The notes beneath the pieces were generated by a model. The model was not told where the DNA came from. It did no database searches and saw only the letters and a program-made list of their open reading frames with translations. The position numbers were made by a program, and so were the translations under genes. From Parabacteroides gordonii MS-1 = DSM 23371 (lineage in GTDB: Bacteria > Bacteroidota > Bacteroidia > Bacteroidales > Tannerellaceae), in NCBI RefSeq assembly GCF_000969825.1, contig NZ_KQ033920.1, forward strand, positions 747,114-811,113: a DNA stretch of 64,000 nucleotides, read 5' to 3'. This document shows, piece after piece, positions 8,697-20,344 of the stretch; position 1 is the first letter of the stretch; each line of letters opens with the position of its first letter.

Positions 8697-9551
8697 ATGG
8701 TAGTAGATAATCAGACAGGACTTGTATTGGAAGGCGGGGGGATGCGTGCCATCTTCACGGTCGGTGTATTGGACTATTTTATGGATCATGATATCTGGTT
8801 TCCCTATACGATCGGTGTATCGGCAGGAGCCAGTAATGGCATTTCGTACGCTTCCCGGCAGCGGGGACGTTCGCGTTACAGCAATATAGATCTGTTGAAG
8901 AAGTACAATTATATCGGCTTGCGTCATTTCCTGAGTGGCCGAGGGTATATCGATATGAAATATCTGTTCTATACCTATCCGGAACAGGATTATCCGCTCG
9001 ACTTCGATACCTATTTCAAGTCGAAAGATCGTTTTGTGATGGTCACCAGTAACTGTCTGACCGGGAAAGCGGAATATTTTGAAGAAAAGAAAGATAAAAA
9101 TCGCCTGGTAGATATCTGTTGCGCTTCCTGTTCGTTGCCTGTATTATGCCCGGTGGCGTATGTGGACGGTATTCCGATGGTGGACGGCGGTGTTTGTGAT
9201 GCCATACCTATCCAGCGTGCCATTGATGATGGTTTCCATAAAAACGTCGTTATCTTGACCCGTAATAAAGGATACCGCAAAAAAGATAAAGACTTTTATC
9301 TTCCCGGCTTTATCTATAAACAATATCCGGCTATACGTGAACAGCTTAAAGTAAGATACAAGCGATATAATGAAGTACTCGATTACATCGATCAGCTGGA
9401 AGCGGAAGGGAAAGTATTCGTGATCCGTCCGGAAAATAAGATAGAGGTAGGACGCACGGAAAGTAATACGGAGAAACTGGAAGCCCTGTATGAGGAAGGA
9501 TATGCGCTGGCAGAGCGTTTAGTAGGGGCAGCCATTACGGCCGCCCGCTAA
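8697..9551 (+). CDS. Patatin-like phospholipase (YjjU-like)
   Basis: A 284-residue lipid acyl hydrolase without signal peptide, so probably cytosolic or membrane-associated from inside. The oxyanion motif EGGGMR is at residues 12-17, the nucleophile elbow GVSAG gives Ser42, and the catalytic Asp lies in MVDGGVCDAIP, completing a Ser-Asp dyad. The C-terminal third is basic and helical. The start is the ATG at 8697. It is convergent with thiC, with only 7 bases between the stops. The physiological lipid substrate is unknown. Confidence 0.88.
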   Translation: MVVDNQTGLVLEGGGMRAIFTVGVLDYFMDHDIWFPYTIGVSAGASNGISYASRQRGRSRYSNIDLLKKYNYIGLRHFLSGRGYIDMKYLFYTYPEQDYPLDFDTYFKSKDRFVMVTSNCLTGKAEYFEEKKDKNRLVDICCASCSLPVLCPVAYVDGIPMVDGGVCDAIPIQRAIDDGFHKNVVILTRNKGYRKKDKDFYLPGFIYKQYPAIREQLKVRYKRYNEVLDYIDQLEAEGKVFVIRPENKIEVGRTESNTEKLEALYEEGYALAERLVGAAITAAR

Positions 9552-9558
9552 TATATCA

Positions 9559-11971
<2,413 letters not shown>

Positions 11972-11981
<10 letters not shown>

Positions 11982-12568
11982 ATATTTAATTGTTTGTATC
12001 GTTCAATAATAGAGCCTGTTTCTTTTTCTGAAGGATTATCACCCCATAAGGCTCCGAGTACTGCAACACCTCCGAAGTTGAGTGGTTCTATCAAGGGTAT
12101 AGTTGTATTGTCCATACCACCAAGAGCTATCACTTTTTGATTGATAATACCATCAGAAGACGCTTTATGTAAAACCTCTATCGGAAAGCCGCAACCATAA
12201 CCTTCTTTTGATATACTCTGAAAGAGAGGGCTAAGGAAAACATAATCCAGTTCACTATTTTCCTGTACTTCTTCTAAAGAATGACAAGAGCGACTGATGC
12301 TTCCTTTAAATCCTTCCGGTCTCGTATGATTCCTGCTGTTCAGATGGATACCGGCCAGTTGGTATTCTATGGCCAGTTCGAAATGATCGTGCAGGACGAT
12401 ACGGGAATGGTATTCTGACGGTATTGCATCCAATAGCATACGCAATTCATCCATATTGCTTTGTGGCTTGCGTAGATGCAATCTCTCCATTCCTTCCCGG
12501 AAGAGCCGGGATATTATCCGGCTTTCGCCTTCAAAGAAATAAGGGGTGGTTATAACGATCAGTTTCAT
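11972..12568 (-). CDS. Second ThiE/TenI-family protein
   Basis: A 198-residue paralogue of thiamine phosphate synthase. The barrel motifs are degenerate versions of ThiE: LHLRKPQ for the pyrophosphate loop, GIHLNSR for the VHLG strand, FLSPLFQSISKEGY for the GP.F.T.TK loop and VIALGGMD for the phosphate site. Such paralogues often act as the thiazole tautomerase TenI or as an accessory ThiE; which one applies here cannot be settled by eye. Its start overlaps the thiD stop (TAATG) and its end overlaps the thiE start, so all are co-translated. Confidence 0.85.
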
Positions 12569-13413
12569 TACTCCTTCATTTCTAATTTAATCAAAGGCAC
12601 CGGGGAGAAGAAATGGTTCAAGGGCCCGTGTCCATGACCGGTTCTCACATCCTTTCCGGCAAGAATAGCTTTTGTAATATAGTCCTTAGCTGATTTTACA
12701 GCCTGTGGCAAGTTGTTTCCCAGTGCCAGGTAAGCCGCGATAGCAGAAGATAATGTACAACCGGTTCCATGACCGTTCGCTGTTTCAATCGTTTCTGCCG
12801 AAAGTCGGAGAGGGGGCCTATCTTCCGTGTATAAAATATCGGTCATTTTATCTCCCTTCAGATGACCGCCTTTCATCAGGACGGCACGACATCCCATTGC
12901 CAGTAATTTATCGGCAGCCTGTCCCATCTCTTTTTCTGAAGTGATCTTCATCTCTGAAAGGAATTCCGCTTCATCTATATTGGGCGTTACCAACGTAGTA
13001 CGTTTGAAGAGTTCGCGTACAATAATGTCTATGGCATCATCCTGCAACAGCTTATTGCCGCTGGTCGAGATCATGACCGGATCTAATACTATATAGGAAG
13101 GGGAATAGGTATCTATCGTGTTTACTACAATCTCTGCTGCTGTCTTATTATGTAACATGCCGATCTTTACGGCATCGATCGTTATATCTTCAAAGACAGC
13201 ATCCAGTTGTCCTTTCAGTATCTCCGGAGAAATGGCCTGAATACCTCTGACTCCCTGTGTGTTCTGGGCAGTAACCGATGTTATGACGGAAGCGCCATAA
13301 ACCCCTAATGCAGAAAATGTTTTAATATCTGCTTGTATACCGGCTCCACCGCCACTGTCTGAACCGGCAATTGTAAGTGCTACCGGATAGCGATACATTG
13401 TATCTGTTTTCAT
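12568..13413 (-). CDS. thiD: Hydroxymethylpyrimidine/phosphomethylpyrimidine kinase ThiD
   Basis: A 281-residue ribokinase-fold enzyme that phosphorylates HMP and then HMP phosphate. The N-terminal AGSDSGGGAGIQADIK substrate motif and the C-terminal NGHGTGCTLSSA anion-hole motif are both present. The frame stays open 63 codons further upstream to 13602, but that extension runs through the TPP riboswitch and the promoter, so the ATG at 13413 (MKTDTMYRY) is taken as the start; 13398 is the next possible start. First gene of the thiamine operon. Confidence 0.96.
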   Translation of the reverse strand: MKTDTMYRYPVALTIAGSDSGGGAGIQADIKTFSALGVYGASVITSVTAQNTQGVRGIQAISPEILKGQLDAVFEDITIDAVKIGMLHNKTAAEIVVNTIDTYSPSYIVLDPVMISTSGNKLLQDDAIDIIVRELFKRTTLVTPNIDEAEFLSEMKITSEKEMGQAADKLLAMGCRAVLMKGGHLKGDKMTDILYTEDRPPLRLSAETIETANGHGTGCTLSSAIAAYLALGNNLPQAVKSAKDYITKAILAGKDVRTGHGHGPLNHFFSPVPLIKLEMKE

Positions 13414-13439
13414 TATTACACGCAAAAGGAGGGAAAAGC

Positions 13440-13530
13440 CTTTATCTGTCTTTCCTACGGCGGCATTATCCGCATCAGGTTCACAGGGTATAATCTCAGC
13501 CCGTTTACAGTATGGCACCCCCTTTTCAGT
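13440..13530 (-). promoter_or_regulatory. TPP riboswitch (THI element)
   Basis: On the minus strand the conserved thi-box parts occur in order: GGGGGTGCC (near 13514-13522), GCTGAGATTATACCC, GAACCTGATGCGGATAATGCC and GCGTAGGAAA (near 13451-13460). These form the pyrimidine- and pyrophosphate-sensing helices of the TPP aptamer. It lies directly upstream of thiD and just downstream of the operon promoter, so it should shut off thiD, both thiE genes and thiC when TPP binds. The expression platform is not obvious. Confidence 0.96.
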
Positions 13531-13533
13531 GGA

Positions 13534-13565
13534 CAAAGGTAACAAGATTGGTAGGAGAAAACAAA
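13534..13565 (-). promoter_or_regulatory. Thiamine operon promoter
   Basis: On the minus strand TACCTTTG (13534-13541) is a perfect -7 element and TTTG (13562-13565) lies 20 bases upstream. Transcription would start near 13527, exactly at the 5' edge of the riboswitch. Confidence 0.85.
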
Positions 13566-13617
13566 AGTGAATTGTTAAATTTAAGAGAGATTTTATAGCC
13601 ATAACGAAATAAACCCT

Positions 13618-13625
13618 TATATTTG
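13618..13625 (+). promoter_or_regulatory. Probable -7 element for the P-loop ATPase gene
   Basis: TATATTTG fits the TAnnTTTG consensus, with an expected start near 13632 and a leader of about 70 bases. The -33 region is poor (TTTA only). Confidence 0.45.
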
Positions 13626-13704
13626 TCCATGCAATCCGGGTTTAATATTGCTTTTCTTCCGGGTTGCAGTTTCCAATTTGCCATAATAATTAAATAGACA
13701 AATC

Positions 13705-14253
13705 ATGCTGAAACAAACAGGTTTGTATGTTATTACGGGTGGACCAGGCACAGGTAAAACATCACTAATTGAAGAACTCGAAAGGTCGGGATTTAAAGCG
13801 GTAGAAGAGGTTGCACGCGAAATCATAAAAGAGCAGATGCAACAAGGCGGAGAAGCCCTTCCGTGGAAAGATACGGTATTGTATACTGAATTGATGCTGG
13901 AACGTTCCATTGACTCGTATCTGGCTAATGCCGGAAATGATGGTATATTATTCTTCGACAGAGGAATCCCCGATACGTTGGCCTATGCTGCGCTGATCGG
14001 GTTGCCGGACAAGGAGAATATAGAACAAGCAGTAGCTAAATACAGATATAGCAAACAAGTATTTATACTGCCCCCCTGGGAAGATATATATTGTACGGAT
14101 AAAGAACGAAAACAATTGTTTAATGAAGCGATAGATACTTATTATGTAATGAAAGAGGTTTACGAAAAAGCAGGTTATACATTAATAGAAATACCTAAAA
14201 TACCGGTAACGGAAAGAAGAGATTTTGTTATTGATAGTATAAGATTGTTTTAA
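13705..14253 (+). CDS. AAA_28/NadR-like P-loop ATPase
   Basis: A 182-residue soluble ATPase with Walker A GGPGTGKT near residues 12-19 and a Walker-B-like strand GILFFDRGIPD near residue 79. The DRG-x-PD segment and overall size resemble AAA_28 proteins and the kinase domain of NadR. Many such proteins are small-molecule kinases, but the substrate cannot be named from the sequence. It stands alone between the divergent thiamine operon and a DUF5686 gene. Its start sits about 80 bases after a plausible -7 element. Confidence 0.82.
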   Translation: MLKQTGLYVITGGPGTGKTSLIEELERSGFKAVEEVAREIIKEQMQQGGEALPWKDTVLYTELMLERSIDSYLANAGNDGILFFDRGIPDTLAYAALIGLPDKENIEQAVAKYRYSKQVFILPPWEDIYCTDKERKQLFNEAIDTYYVMKEVYEKAGYTLIEIPKIPVTERRDFVIDSIRLF

Positions 14254-14345
14254 TTATTCTATACAGAAAGTCTTTTTAATGAGATTTGTTGTCAATTGGA
14301 ATATATTCGGTGCAATTTGGAACATTAAGAAAGAATAATCTGTTA

Positions 14346-14353
14346 TAATTTTG
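14346..14353 (+). promoter_or_regulatory. Probable -7 element for the DUF5686 gene
   Basis: TAATTTTG matches TAnnTTTG, 33 bases before the chosen start. The nearest upstream TTTG (14316-14319) is 26 bases away, longer than usual. Confidence 0.4.
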
Positions 14354-14385
14354 CGGAGTCTTAACGAGAGAGTTAATAAAAAGTG

Positions 14386-16938
14386 ATGGGGAAAAAGATT
14401 GTTTTTATTCTGACATTTGTAATAATAGCTTTTGCTTCAAAAGGTCAGAACACTATAATAAATGGAGTTGTAACGGACTCAATTACAGGAGAATCGTTAC
14501 CGTATGTTTCGGTTATACTTAAAGGTACAACGATAGGGGCAACAACTGATGATGATGGTAAATTCACATTGACTACATCTTCTAATGCCCGTACCTTATC
14601 CGTATCCTACCTCGGATACGAAGAAAAAGAGTTTAAAGTAGCCGTCGGGAAGAAGAACTATTTCAAAGTGGCTCTGGCTCCTTCCAGTATACTTCTTAAT
14701 GAAGTATTCATCAGGCCTACAAAAGAGAAATACAGCAAGAAAGATAATCCGGCTGTTACTTTCGTAAAGAATATGATCGATAAACGCGAAAGTAATGATC
14801 CGCGCAATCATGATTACTTCAGCTACAGCCAGTATGAAAAGATGGTATTTGCCATGAACGATTATCACCCGAAACCTAAAAAGGAGAACGGCAAAGGAGG
14901 TAAGTTCGACTTCCTTATCGATTATATCGATACGCTGGATGTCGGTAAGACAATCCTTCCGGTATCTGAGAAGGAAAAGGTAGAAGGTGTATTTTACCGT
15001 AAAGACCCGAAAGTGGAGAAAAGAGTCGTGCTGGGAGCAAAGGCTGCCGGTGTGGATGAGATCTTTTCACGCGATGGCATGCAACAGTTCCTGGGAGAAG
15101 TTTTCCGGGAAGTAGATATCTTCAAGAACGATATACCTCTCTTCCTGCAACGTTTTGTAAGTCCGCTCTCTACGATGGGGCCAAACTTCTACAAATATTA
15201 TCTGCTCGATACTGTCCAGGTAAACGGGCAGCAATGTGTCGACCTGGGATTTGTTCCGTTCGTCTCCGAAGGCTTCGGCTTTACCGGACACCTGTTCGTT
15301 ACACTCGACTCCACTTTCTTTGTGCAGAAAGCTATTTTGAATGTTCCGAAGAACATCAACCTGAACTTTGTCAGCGGAATGACCATCGAACAGACATTCA
15401 AGAGAACGGAAGACGGTACACGTATTATCACCAAAGACGATATAAATGTAGACTTCAAACTAACGGAGAAGTCGAAGGGTATGTATGCCCGAAGGTTGAA
15501 TATTTATAGCGACCATTCGTTTCTTCCACCTGAAAAAGATGATATATTCAAAGAAAGCGCTCCGGTGATTACTTTGCAGAATGCTTATAAGCAACCGGAT
15601 GATTTCTGGGATCTCAACCGTCCGGAAGAGGCCGGCACACGAAAACAGAACACAGTCGAGAAGCTGATGGCTAAACTGCGTGCCGTCCCTGTCTTTTATG
15701 TGACAGAGAAAGTTATCACTATCCTTACTTCAGGCTATGTCGGTACGAGTACCGATCCGGTAAAGAATAAGTTTGAGTTTGGGCCGGCCAATACTTTTAT
15801 CAGTGGTAATGCTATTGAAGGTGCCCGTTTCCGTGTGGGTGGAACTACTACTACGGCATTCAGCAAGCGTCTTTTCCTTGAAGGATATGCTGCATACGGA
15901 ACGACTGACAGAAAACTGAAGTATGATGCATTAGTGGAGTATTCCTTTAATGATAAAAAGGAATATCGGAAGGAGTTTCCGGTTAATTCTCTCCGGTTAC
16001 AATATACTTACGATATCAATCAGTTGGGACAGCAGTACATGTACACCAACAAGGATAACATCTTCCTTGCCTGGAAACGTCAGAGAGACACCCGTGCCAC
16101 TTATCTGAGAAATGCAGAGCTGGCATATTACCGGGAACATTATAACGGGATCGCTTATGGCGTGACTCTCCGTAATAAAAAAGAATACTCGACTGATTAT
16201 GCCGTGTTCGACAGAATAGAGGAAGACGGTCGTATCACACCGATCAAATCGTATTCGATGACAGAGATGGAATTCAAGTTCCGCTTTGCTCCGAATGAGA
16301 AATTTTATCAGACCCGTAACTATCGGTATCCGATCACTTTCGATGCTCCGGTAATTACATTGAGCCATATCACTGCAAGAAAAGGGGTACTGGGGGCTGA
16401 TTATACTTATAACCGTACGGATATCGGTATTCAGAAACGTTTCTGGTTCTCTGCTTTCGGATATCTTGATATTATTGGTAAAGCGGGTAAAGTGTGGGAC
16501 AAGGTGCCTTATCCGTTGCTGATCCTGCCGAATGCAAACTTATCCTATACGATCCAGCCCGAGTCATATACCAATATGAATGCGATGGAGTTTATCAGTG
16601 ATGAATATGCATCATGGGATGTGACATACTTTATGAACGGTCTTATTCTGAACCGTCTTCCTTTGGTAAAGAAACTGAAATGGAGAGAAGTATTGTCATT
16701 CCGCGGAATGTGGGGAAATCTGACTGATAAGAACAATCCGTATTATGGGGGTAAAGATCTGTATCTGTTCCCGGAAGGTTCATATACGTTAGGTAATACT
16801 CCTTATATGGAAGCCGGAGTCGGTATAGAGAATATCTTTAAGTTCCTTCGCCTCGATTATGTCTGGCGTCTGACTTACCGTGATAACCCGAATATACAAC
16901 GTAAAGGCATACGCTTCTCGATGAAGCTATCGTTCTAA
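14386..16938 (+). CDS. DUF5686 outer-membrane protein with carboxypeptidase-regulatory-like domain
   Basis: An 850-residue secreted protein. A signal peptide (IVFILTFVIIAFASKG) precedes a CarboxypepD_reg-like beta-sandwich (about residues 20-105, with GVVTDSITGESLPYVSVILKG), then a DUF5686 region and a C-terminal outer-membrane beta-barrel ending in MKLSF, with the terminal Phe used for barrel insertion. The family is widespread in Bacteroidetes; its precise role is not established. A GTG one codon upstream is an alternative start, but the ATG at 14386 is preferred. A strong bidirectional terminator follows. Confidence 0.88.
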   Translation: MGKKIVFILTFVIIAFASKGQNTIINGVVTDSITGESLPYVSVILKGTTIGATTDDDGKFTLTTSSNARTLSVSYLGYEEKEFKVAVGKKNYFKVALAPSSILLNEVFIRPTKEKYSKKDNPAVTFVKNMIDKRESNDPRNHDYFSYSQYEKMVFAMNDYHPKPKKENGKGGKFDFLIDYIDTLDVGKTILPVSEKEKVEGVFYRKDPKVEKRVVLGAKAAGVDEIFSRDGMQQFLGEVFREVDIFKNDIPLFLQRFVSPLSTMGPNFYKYYLLDTVQVNGQQCVDLGFVPFVSEGFGFTGHLFVTLDSTFFVQKAILNVPKNINLNFVSGMTIEQTFKRTEDGTRIITKDDINVDFKLTEKSKGMYARRLNIYSDHSFLPPEKDDIFKESAPVITLQNAYKQPDDFWDLNRPEEAGTRKQNTVEKLMAKLRAVPVFYVTEKVITILTSGYVGTSTDPVKNKFEFGPANTFISGNAIEGARFRVGGTTTTAFSKRLFLEGYAAYGTTDRKLKYDALVEYSFNDKKEYRKEFPVNSLRLQYTYDINQLGQQYMYTNKDNIFLAWKRQRDTRATYLRNAELAYYREHYNGIAYGVTLRNKKEYSTDYAVFDRIEEDGRITPIKSYSMTEMEFKFRFAPNEKFYQTRNYRYPITFDAPVITLSHITARKGVLGADYTYNRTDIGIQKRFWFSAFGYLDIIGKAGKVWDKVPYPLLILPNANLSYTIQPESYTNMNAMEFISDEYASWDVTYFMNGLILNRLPLVKKLKWREVLSFRGMWGNLTDKNNPYYGGKDLYLFPEGSYTLGNTPYMEAGVGIENIFKFLRLDYVWRLTYRDNPNIQRKGIRFSMKLSF

Positions 16939-16951
16939 ATAAAGACAAATA

Positions 16952-17003
16952 AAAAAAGATCCGTTGTCAATACTTCCAAGTTAATGACAACGGATCTTTT
17001 TTA
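16952..17003. terminator. Bidirectional intrinsic terminator
   Basis: A perfect 18-bp stem (16952-16969 with 16985-17002) with a 15-base loop. It is flanked by A and T runs, so it can stop transcription from the DUF5686 gene and from the convergent BamA-like gene. Confidence 0.9.
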
Positions 17004-17048
17004 TGTAATGATTGCTTCTAGGATATTTTGAGTGCTTATCCTGAAAAA

Positions 17049-17142
17049 GTTTCACCTAGAAGAAACAAGTGTTTCACTATGATGGAACAACTGTTTCTTC
17101 TAGGTGAAACACTTGTTTCAAGCATACGAAATAGGTGAAACT
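17049..17142. repeat. Tandem array of 22-bp palindromic units
   Basis: GTTTC starts at 17049, 17071, 17093 and 17115, an exact 22-base period, followed by a last half-unit (GAAAC at 17137). Each unit runs GTTTC, about ten variable bases, then GAAAC or a close variant, so each is an imperfect palindrome. Arms also pair between units: 17049-17067 is the perfect reverse complement of 17092-17110, and 17062-17077 of 17104-17119. It sits between two converging genes, after the terminator. No spacers longer than the unit and no cas genes are present, so it is not a CRISPR. Function unknown. Confidence 0.85.
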
Positions 17143-17185
17143 CTTAAGAGATCGATGAAGGCAAACGCTAAAGCAAAAAAGTTAA

Positions 17186-18421
17186 TTAGAATGCTTCCGT
17201 CATATTCATATAAACCTGTACTCCGTCGAGTCCCGGCTCTTTTCCTATATCCAACCTGAAGTTTTTACCCGGTTGCATTTGTACACGTAATCCTGCGCCG
17301 AAGTTTAGCTTCCATTTATTCCAATCGAATGGTGTATTTCCGATCGTTCCGGTTCCCAGCCAGGCAACAAAACCACATTTAGCCCAAAAGTTTCCGCTTC
17401 TGTATTTTGCCGGGGAACCGAACATATGACGGTATTCAAGGATGCCATAGGCCATCGATTTATCCCTGTATTTGCCCCAATAATATCCGCGCAGGTCGAA
17501 AGGGGAGCCGAATGAAGGCAATTCGGAATAAGGAACATCCCCCATACCGATCTGGCTTTTTGCTATCCAAGCCAGCGTACTTCGCGGGCGAAAGACATTT
17601 GCAAAGTGGCGGTATTCTAGTTCCAGTATTTCGTAATTGTATGCTCCTCCGAAATATTTTCCGAAAGCTTTGAAGTTTCCGCTTAACAATACCCCTTTTG
17701 TCGGAGTTGCCACATCGTCTCTCGTGTCGTACTGTATCAAACCTCCGAGGCCTACATTCAGATATTTTAGTTTGAATTCATTGAAATAAGGATCTTTATC
17801 CATCACCGGGTTAATATCCGAAGCTTTGGTGTAGTTGATATCGAATAGTCCTCCTAAATAGAAGTGAGGACGAATTTCCCAGACAAAACGAGGATACAAC
17901 TGGAAGTAACTTCGGTGATAACGGGTCGTGGAGTCGCTTCTGTCGACATGCTCGATCGTTTCATACCCTTTACCGTAATAATGGGCAGGTTCGTTCCTGT
18001 ATCCGTAACTGGTATAAATGCGGAATTTGTTCTGGTTGAAGAAGAAAGTACCGGCACCCGCCACGACGATTGTCCCGTTCAATGAAAGATTTATACCTGC
18101 CGGCAGAAAGGAGCGTTGCGAGATGGTATCATTCTTATTCAGTCTGAAACTGGCCAGCACTGCACCACCAACGCCCAGAGATGCTTCTGGCGTATAAGAA
18201 GGCCCTCCCAGGACAGACCACCATATCTTCTTTTGTGCACGGATAGAATCTTTGCGTAACTGTTTATGATAACGCTTCAACTGTTTCTCATTCAACTGCT
18301 GTCCATCAATAATAACAACCTCTTTAGGGACAGTATCGGACGGCACTGTATTCTGTGCCTTCCCGGGCAAAGCAGAAACAAGCAGGATAACTCCTGCGAA
18401 AACTATTACATGTTTAAACAT
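17186..18421 (-). CDS. BamA/TamA-family (Omp85-like) outer-membrane barrel
   Basis: A 411-residue protein with a signal peptide (residues 1-22, ending GKA-QN), a short charged linker (residues 40-65) and a C-terminal D15/bacterial surface antigen barrel, with alternating strands to the end. The strand LPSFGSPFDLRGYYWGKYRD is the RGY-like motif of Omp85 lids. There are no POTRA repeats, so it is a short single-barrel member, not the essential BamA. Its exact cargo is unknown. A -7 element lies 24 bases upstream. Confidence 0.82.
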   Translation of the reverse strand: MFKHVIVFAGVILLVSALPGKAQNTVPSDTVPKEVVIIDGQQLNEKQLKRYHKQLRKDSIRAQKKIWWSVLGGPSYTPEASLGVGGAVLASFRLNKNDTISQRSFLPAGINLSLNGTIVVAGAGTFFFNQNKFRIYTSYGYRNEPAHYYGKGYETIEHVDRSDSTTRYHRSYFQLYPRFVWEIRPHFYLGGLFDINYTKASDINPVMDKDPYFNEFKLKYLNVGLGGLIQYDTRDDVATPTKGVLLSGNFKAFGKYFGGAYNYEILELEYRHFANVFRPRSTLAWIAKSQIGMGDVPYSELPSFGSPFDLRGYYWGKYRDKSMAYGILEYRHMFGSPAKYRSGNFWAKCGFVAWLGTGTIGNTPFDWNKWKLNFGAGLRVQMQPGKNFRLDIGKEPGLDGVQVYMNMTEAF

Positions 18422-18444
18422 CGACTGTTTTGTGTTTTAGGTTG

Positions 18445-18452
18445 CAAAAGTA
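18445..18452 (-). promoter_or_regulatory. -7 element for the BamA-like gene
   Basis: TACTTTTG on the minus strand fits TAnnTTTG exactly, giving a start near 18438 and a 17-base leader. No clear -33 element is seen. Confidence 0.5.
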
Positions 18453-18503
18453 TGAAAAAGAAAACACATAAACAGCCTTTTGGGTTTGCAGCCTTTGGAA
18501 TTC

Positions 18504-20147
18504 TTAAGGTTTCTGCACAGGAATTTTCAACCAGAACAGGGAACCTTCTCCTACACAGGACTCTACGCCGATACTACCTCCGAATTTTTCTGCGATCATT
18601 GCACAGATAGGAAGGCCCAGGCCTGTACCTTGTGCGAAAGTGTTTAACTTTACAAAGCGATCGAAGATTTGTTTTTGTTTATCCTCAGGTATGCCTATTC
18701 CGGTGTCTTTTACATAGAAACGGATTTCTCCGGCAAGTTCATCCAAAGTATAACCGAATGAAATAGAACCTTTCTCTGTAAACTTTAACGCATTGGTAAA
18801 GAAGTTGGTTATTACCTGCATTAAACGGTACGGATCTGTTTCGATCACGCAATGGGGGAGTTTCTGATCGAAAGAAATGCTGATTGCATCCGATTTGTTT
18901 TTAAGTTTCATCTGACTGCAAATATCTTCCATCAGTTCATTGACATCAGTTTGGGTGTATAGGAAGTCCAGCGAGCCGGACTCGATCTTTGCCATATCGA
19001 TAATATCATTGATCAACTGAAGCAAAAGCTCGTTATTAGCTGATATAATATGAATAAACTCCTGTTTCTCTGCCGGATCTTCTGTCTCTATCAGTAAATT
19101 GGAGAAACCGACGATTGCATTTAAAGGAGTACGGATCTCATGGCTCATATTAGCCAGGAACGCAGACTTCAGGCGATTGGCTTCATCCGCCTTTTTGACT
19201 TCATACATCAGATGCTCGATCCTTTTCTTGTCGGAGATATCTTCTATCTTCATTAATCCGCCCAGGATATTGGTTTCGGTATCGTCAAAAATAGGAATGG
19301 CACTGATTTCAACGGTTGTATCTTCTTCTGTAAATTCATGACGGACAGCTTCTTTTTTAGTTATAGCCTCGCTTAAAGCACAGCGCGGGCAAGGCTCCTT
19401 ACGTCCAAAAACAGTTTCATAACAGATTTTCCCGGGAGTATATTGCCGCCCTTTGGCGATCCCTTTCAGATTGGCTGTTGATTCCCATTGTACCTTATAA
19501 TTTTTATCCGTATAGATCAATCCGAAGTTTATGCTGCTGAGTACCATGTTCTGGGTTTTGGCTGCTTCTTCCAATTCCTCTTTAGCCTGGAGAAGTTTCT
19601 TCTCATATTCCTTCATTTGTGTAATATCCCAGCGGACAACCAGGAGCCAACGATTTCCTCCATGGGAGACGATCGATTTACTTACTATGGTATTATGTGA
19701 TACTCCGTCGGGAGTTGTATATTCTTCTTCTGCCCTGTAATTCTCTCCTTTACTGATTAGTTCTTCATCTATTTTGCGATATTTCATGCCCCGTTCGGCA
19801 CCGTAGAGTTCGATATCGGAAATTCCAAGAACCTCTTCGCGCCTGGTACCGGATTGTATCTCTGCTTCTTTATTCCAATAGGTATATTTATAATTATCAT
19901 CTATATTCTTTACAAAAACGGGAAAAGGAAGATTATCCAGGATATCCAGGCTGAAAGGATGTTCCTTGCCGGTTTCCTGTTCTTCCGACAATCGGACTTT
20001 ATACGCTTTGTTCTCACGAGTAAGCCTGCGATTTGTAGATAGTAGTAAGATTATTATAATGAATAAGACTAGAAGGACCGAAATATAAACGCTTATTTCC
20101 GGAGCAAACATCAAGAGAAAAAGATCTGTCACAATGAGTATTCCCAT
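18504..20147 (-). CDS. Membrane PAS-domain sensor histidine kinase
   Basis: A 547-residue kinase. Two hydrophobic segments (about residues 3-14 and 18-38) anchor it with almost no periplasmic loop. Two PAS domains follow (about residues 65-185 and 200-305), the second with cysteines ([18 protein letters not shown]) that could bind a metal or redox ligand. Then come HisKA with H336 ([18 protein letters not shown]) and HATPase_c ([19 protein letters not shown]). It ends without a receiver domain and no response regulator lies next to it, so the partner is elsewhere. The stimulus is unknown; an internal redox or ligand signal through PAS is inferred. Confidence 0.9.
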   Translation of the reverse strand: MGILIVTDLFLLMFAPEISVYISVLLVLFIIIILLLSTNRRLTRENKAYKVRLSEEQETGKEHPFSLDILDNLPFPVFVKNIDDNYKYTYWNKEAEIQSGTRREEVLGISDIELYGAERGMKYRKIDEELISKGENYRAEEEYTTPDGVSHNTIVSKSIVSHGGNRWLLVVRWDITQMKEYEKKLLQAKEELEEAAKTQNMVLSSINFGLIYTDKNYKVQWESTANLKGIAKGRQYTPGKICYETVFGRKEPCPRCALSEAITKKEAVRHEFTEEDTTVEISAIPIFDDTETNILGGLMKIEDISDKKRIEHLMYEVKKADEANRLKSAFLANMSHEIRTPLNAIVGFSNLLIETEDPAEKQEFIHIISANNELLLQLINDIIDMAKIESGSLDFLYTQTDVNELMEDICSQMKLKNKSDAISISFDQKLPHCVIETDPYRLMQVITNFFTNALKFTEKGSISFGYTLDELAGEIRFYVKDTGIGIPEDKQKQIFDRFVKLNTFAQGTGLGLPICAMIAEKFGGSIGVESCVGEGSLFWLKIPVQKP

Positions 20148-20184
20148 AACGATTTTATTATTCTACCCTTTATAATTTCATTGG

Positions 20185-20192
20185 CAAATGTA
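20185..20192 (-). promoter_or_regulatory. -7 element for the PAS kinase gene
   Basis: TACATTTG on the minus strand matches the consensus, 38 bases before the kinase start. The -33 element is not clear. Confidence 0.5.
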
Positions 20193-20288
20193 TCATTTAT
20201 ATTTCAAATATTTCTTGATTATTATTGAATTTCATAATAATTCGCTATCGAAACACTATTTCTTAACACAATAAGCGACCGACTCTCC

Positions 20289-20318
20289 TTGTAATATGAG
20301 AAAATAACTTTACTTTTG
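20289..20318 (+). promoter_or_regulatory. Promoter of the patatin-BamA gene
   Basis: TACTTTTG at 20311-20318 is a perfect -7 element and TTG at 20289-20291 lies 19 bases upstream. The expected start is near 20325, 20 bases before the ATG. Confidence 0.7.
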
Positions 20319-20344
20319 AAGATGTAAACAGAGAAGAAGTAAGT

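Noticed and set aside
13414-13602. N-terminal extension of thiD
   Set aside because: The extra 63 codons lie over the TPP riboswitch and the operon promoter, so they are not translated from this transcript.
17049-17142. CRISPR array
   Set aside because: Unit and period are both 22 bases with no unique spacers, units are degenerate, and there are no cas genes in the window.
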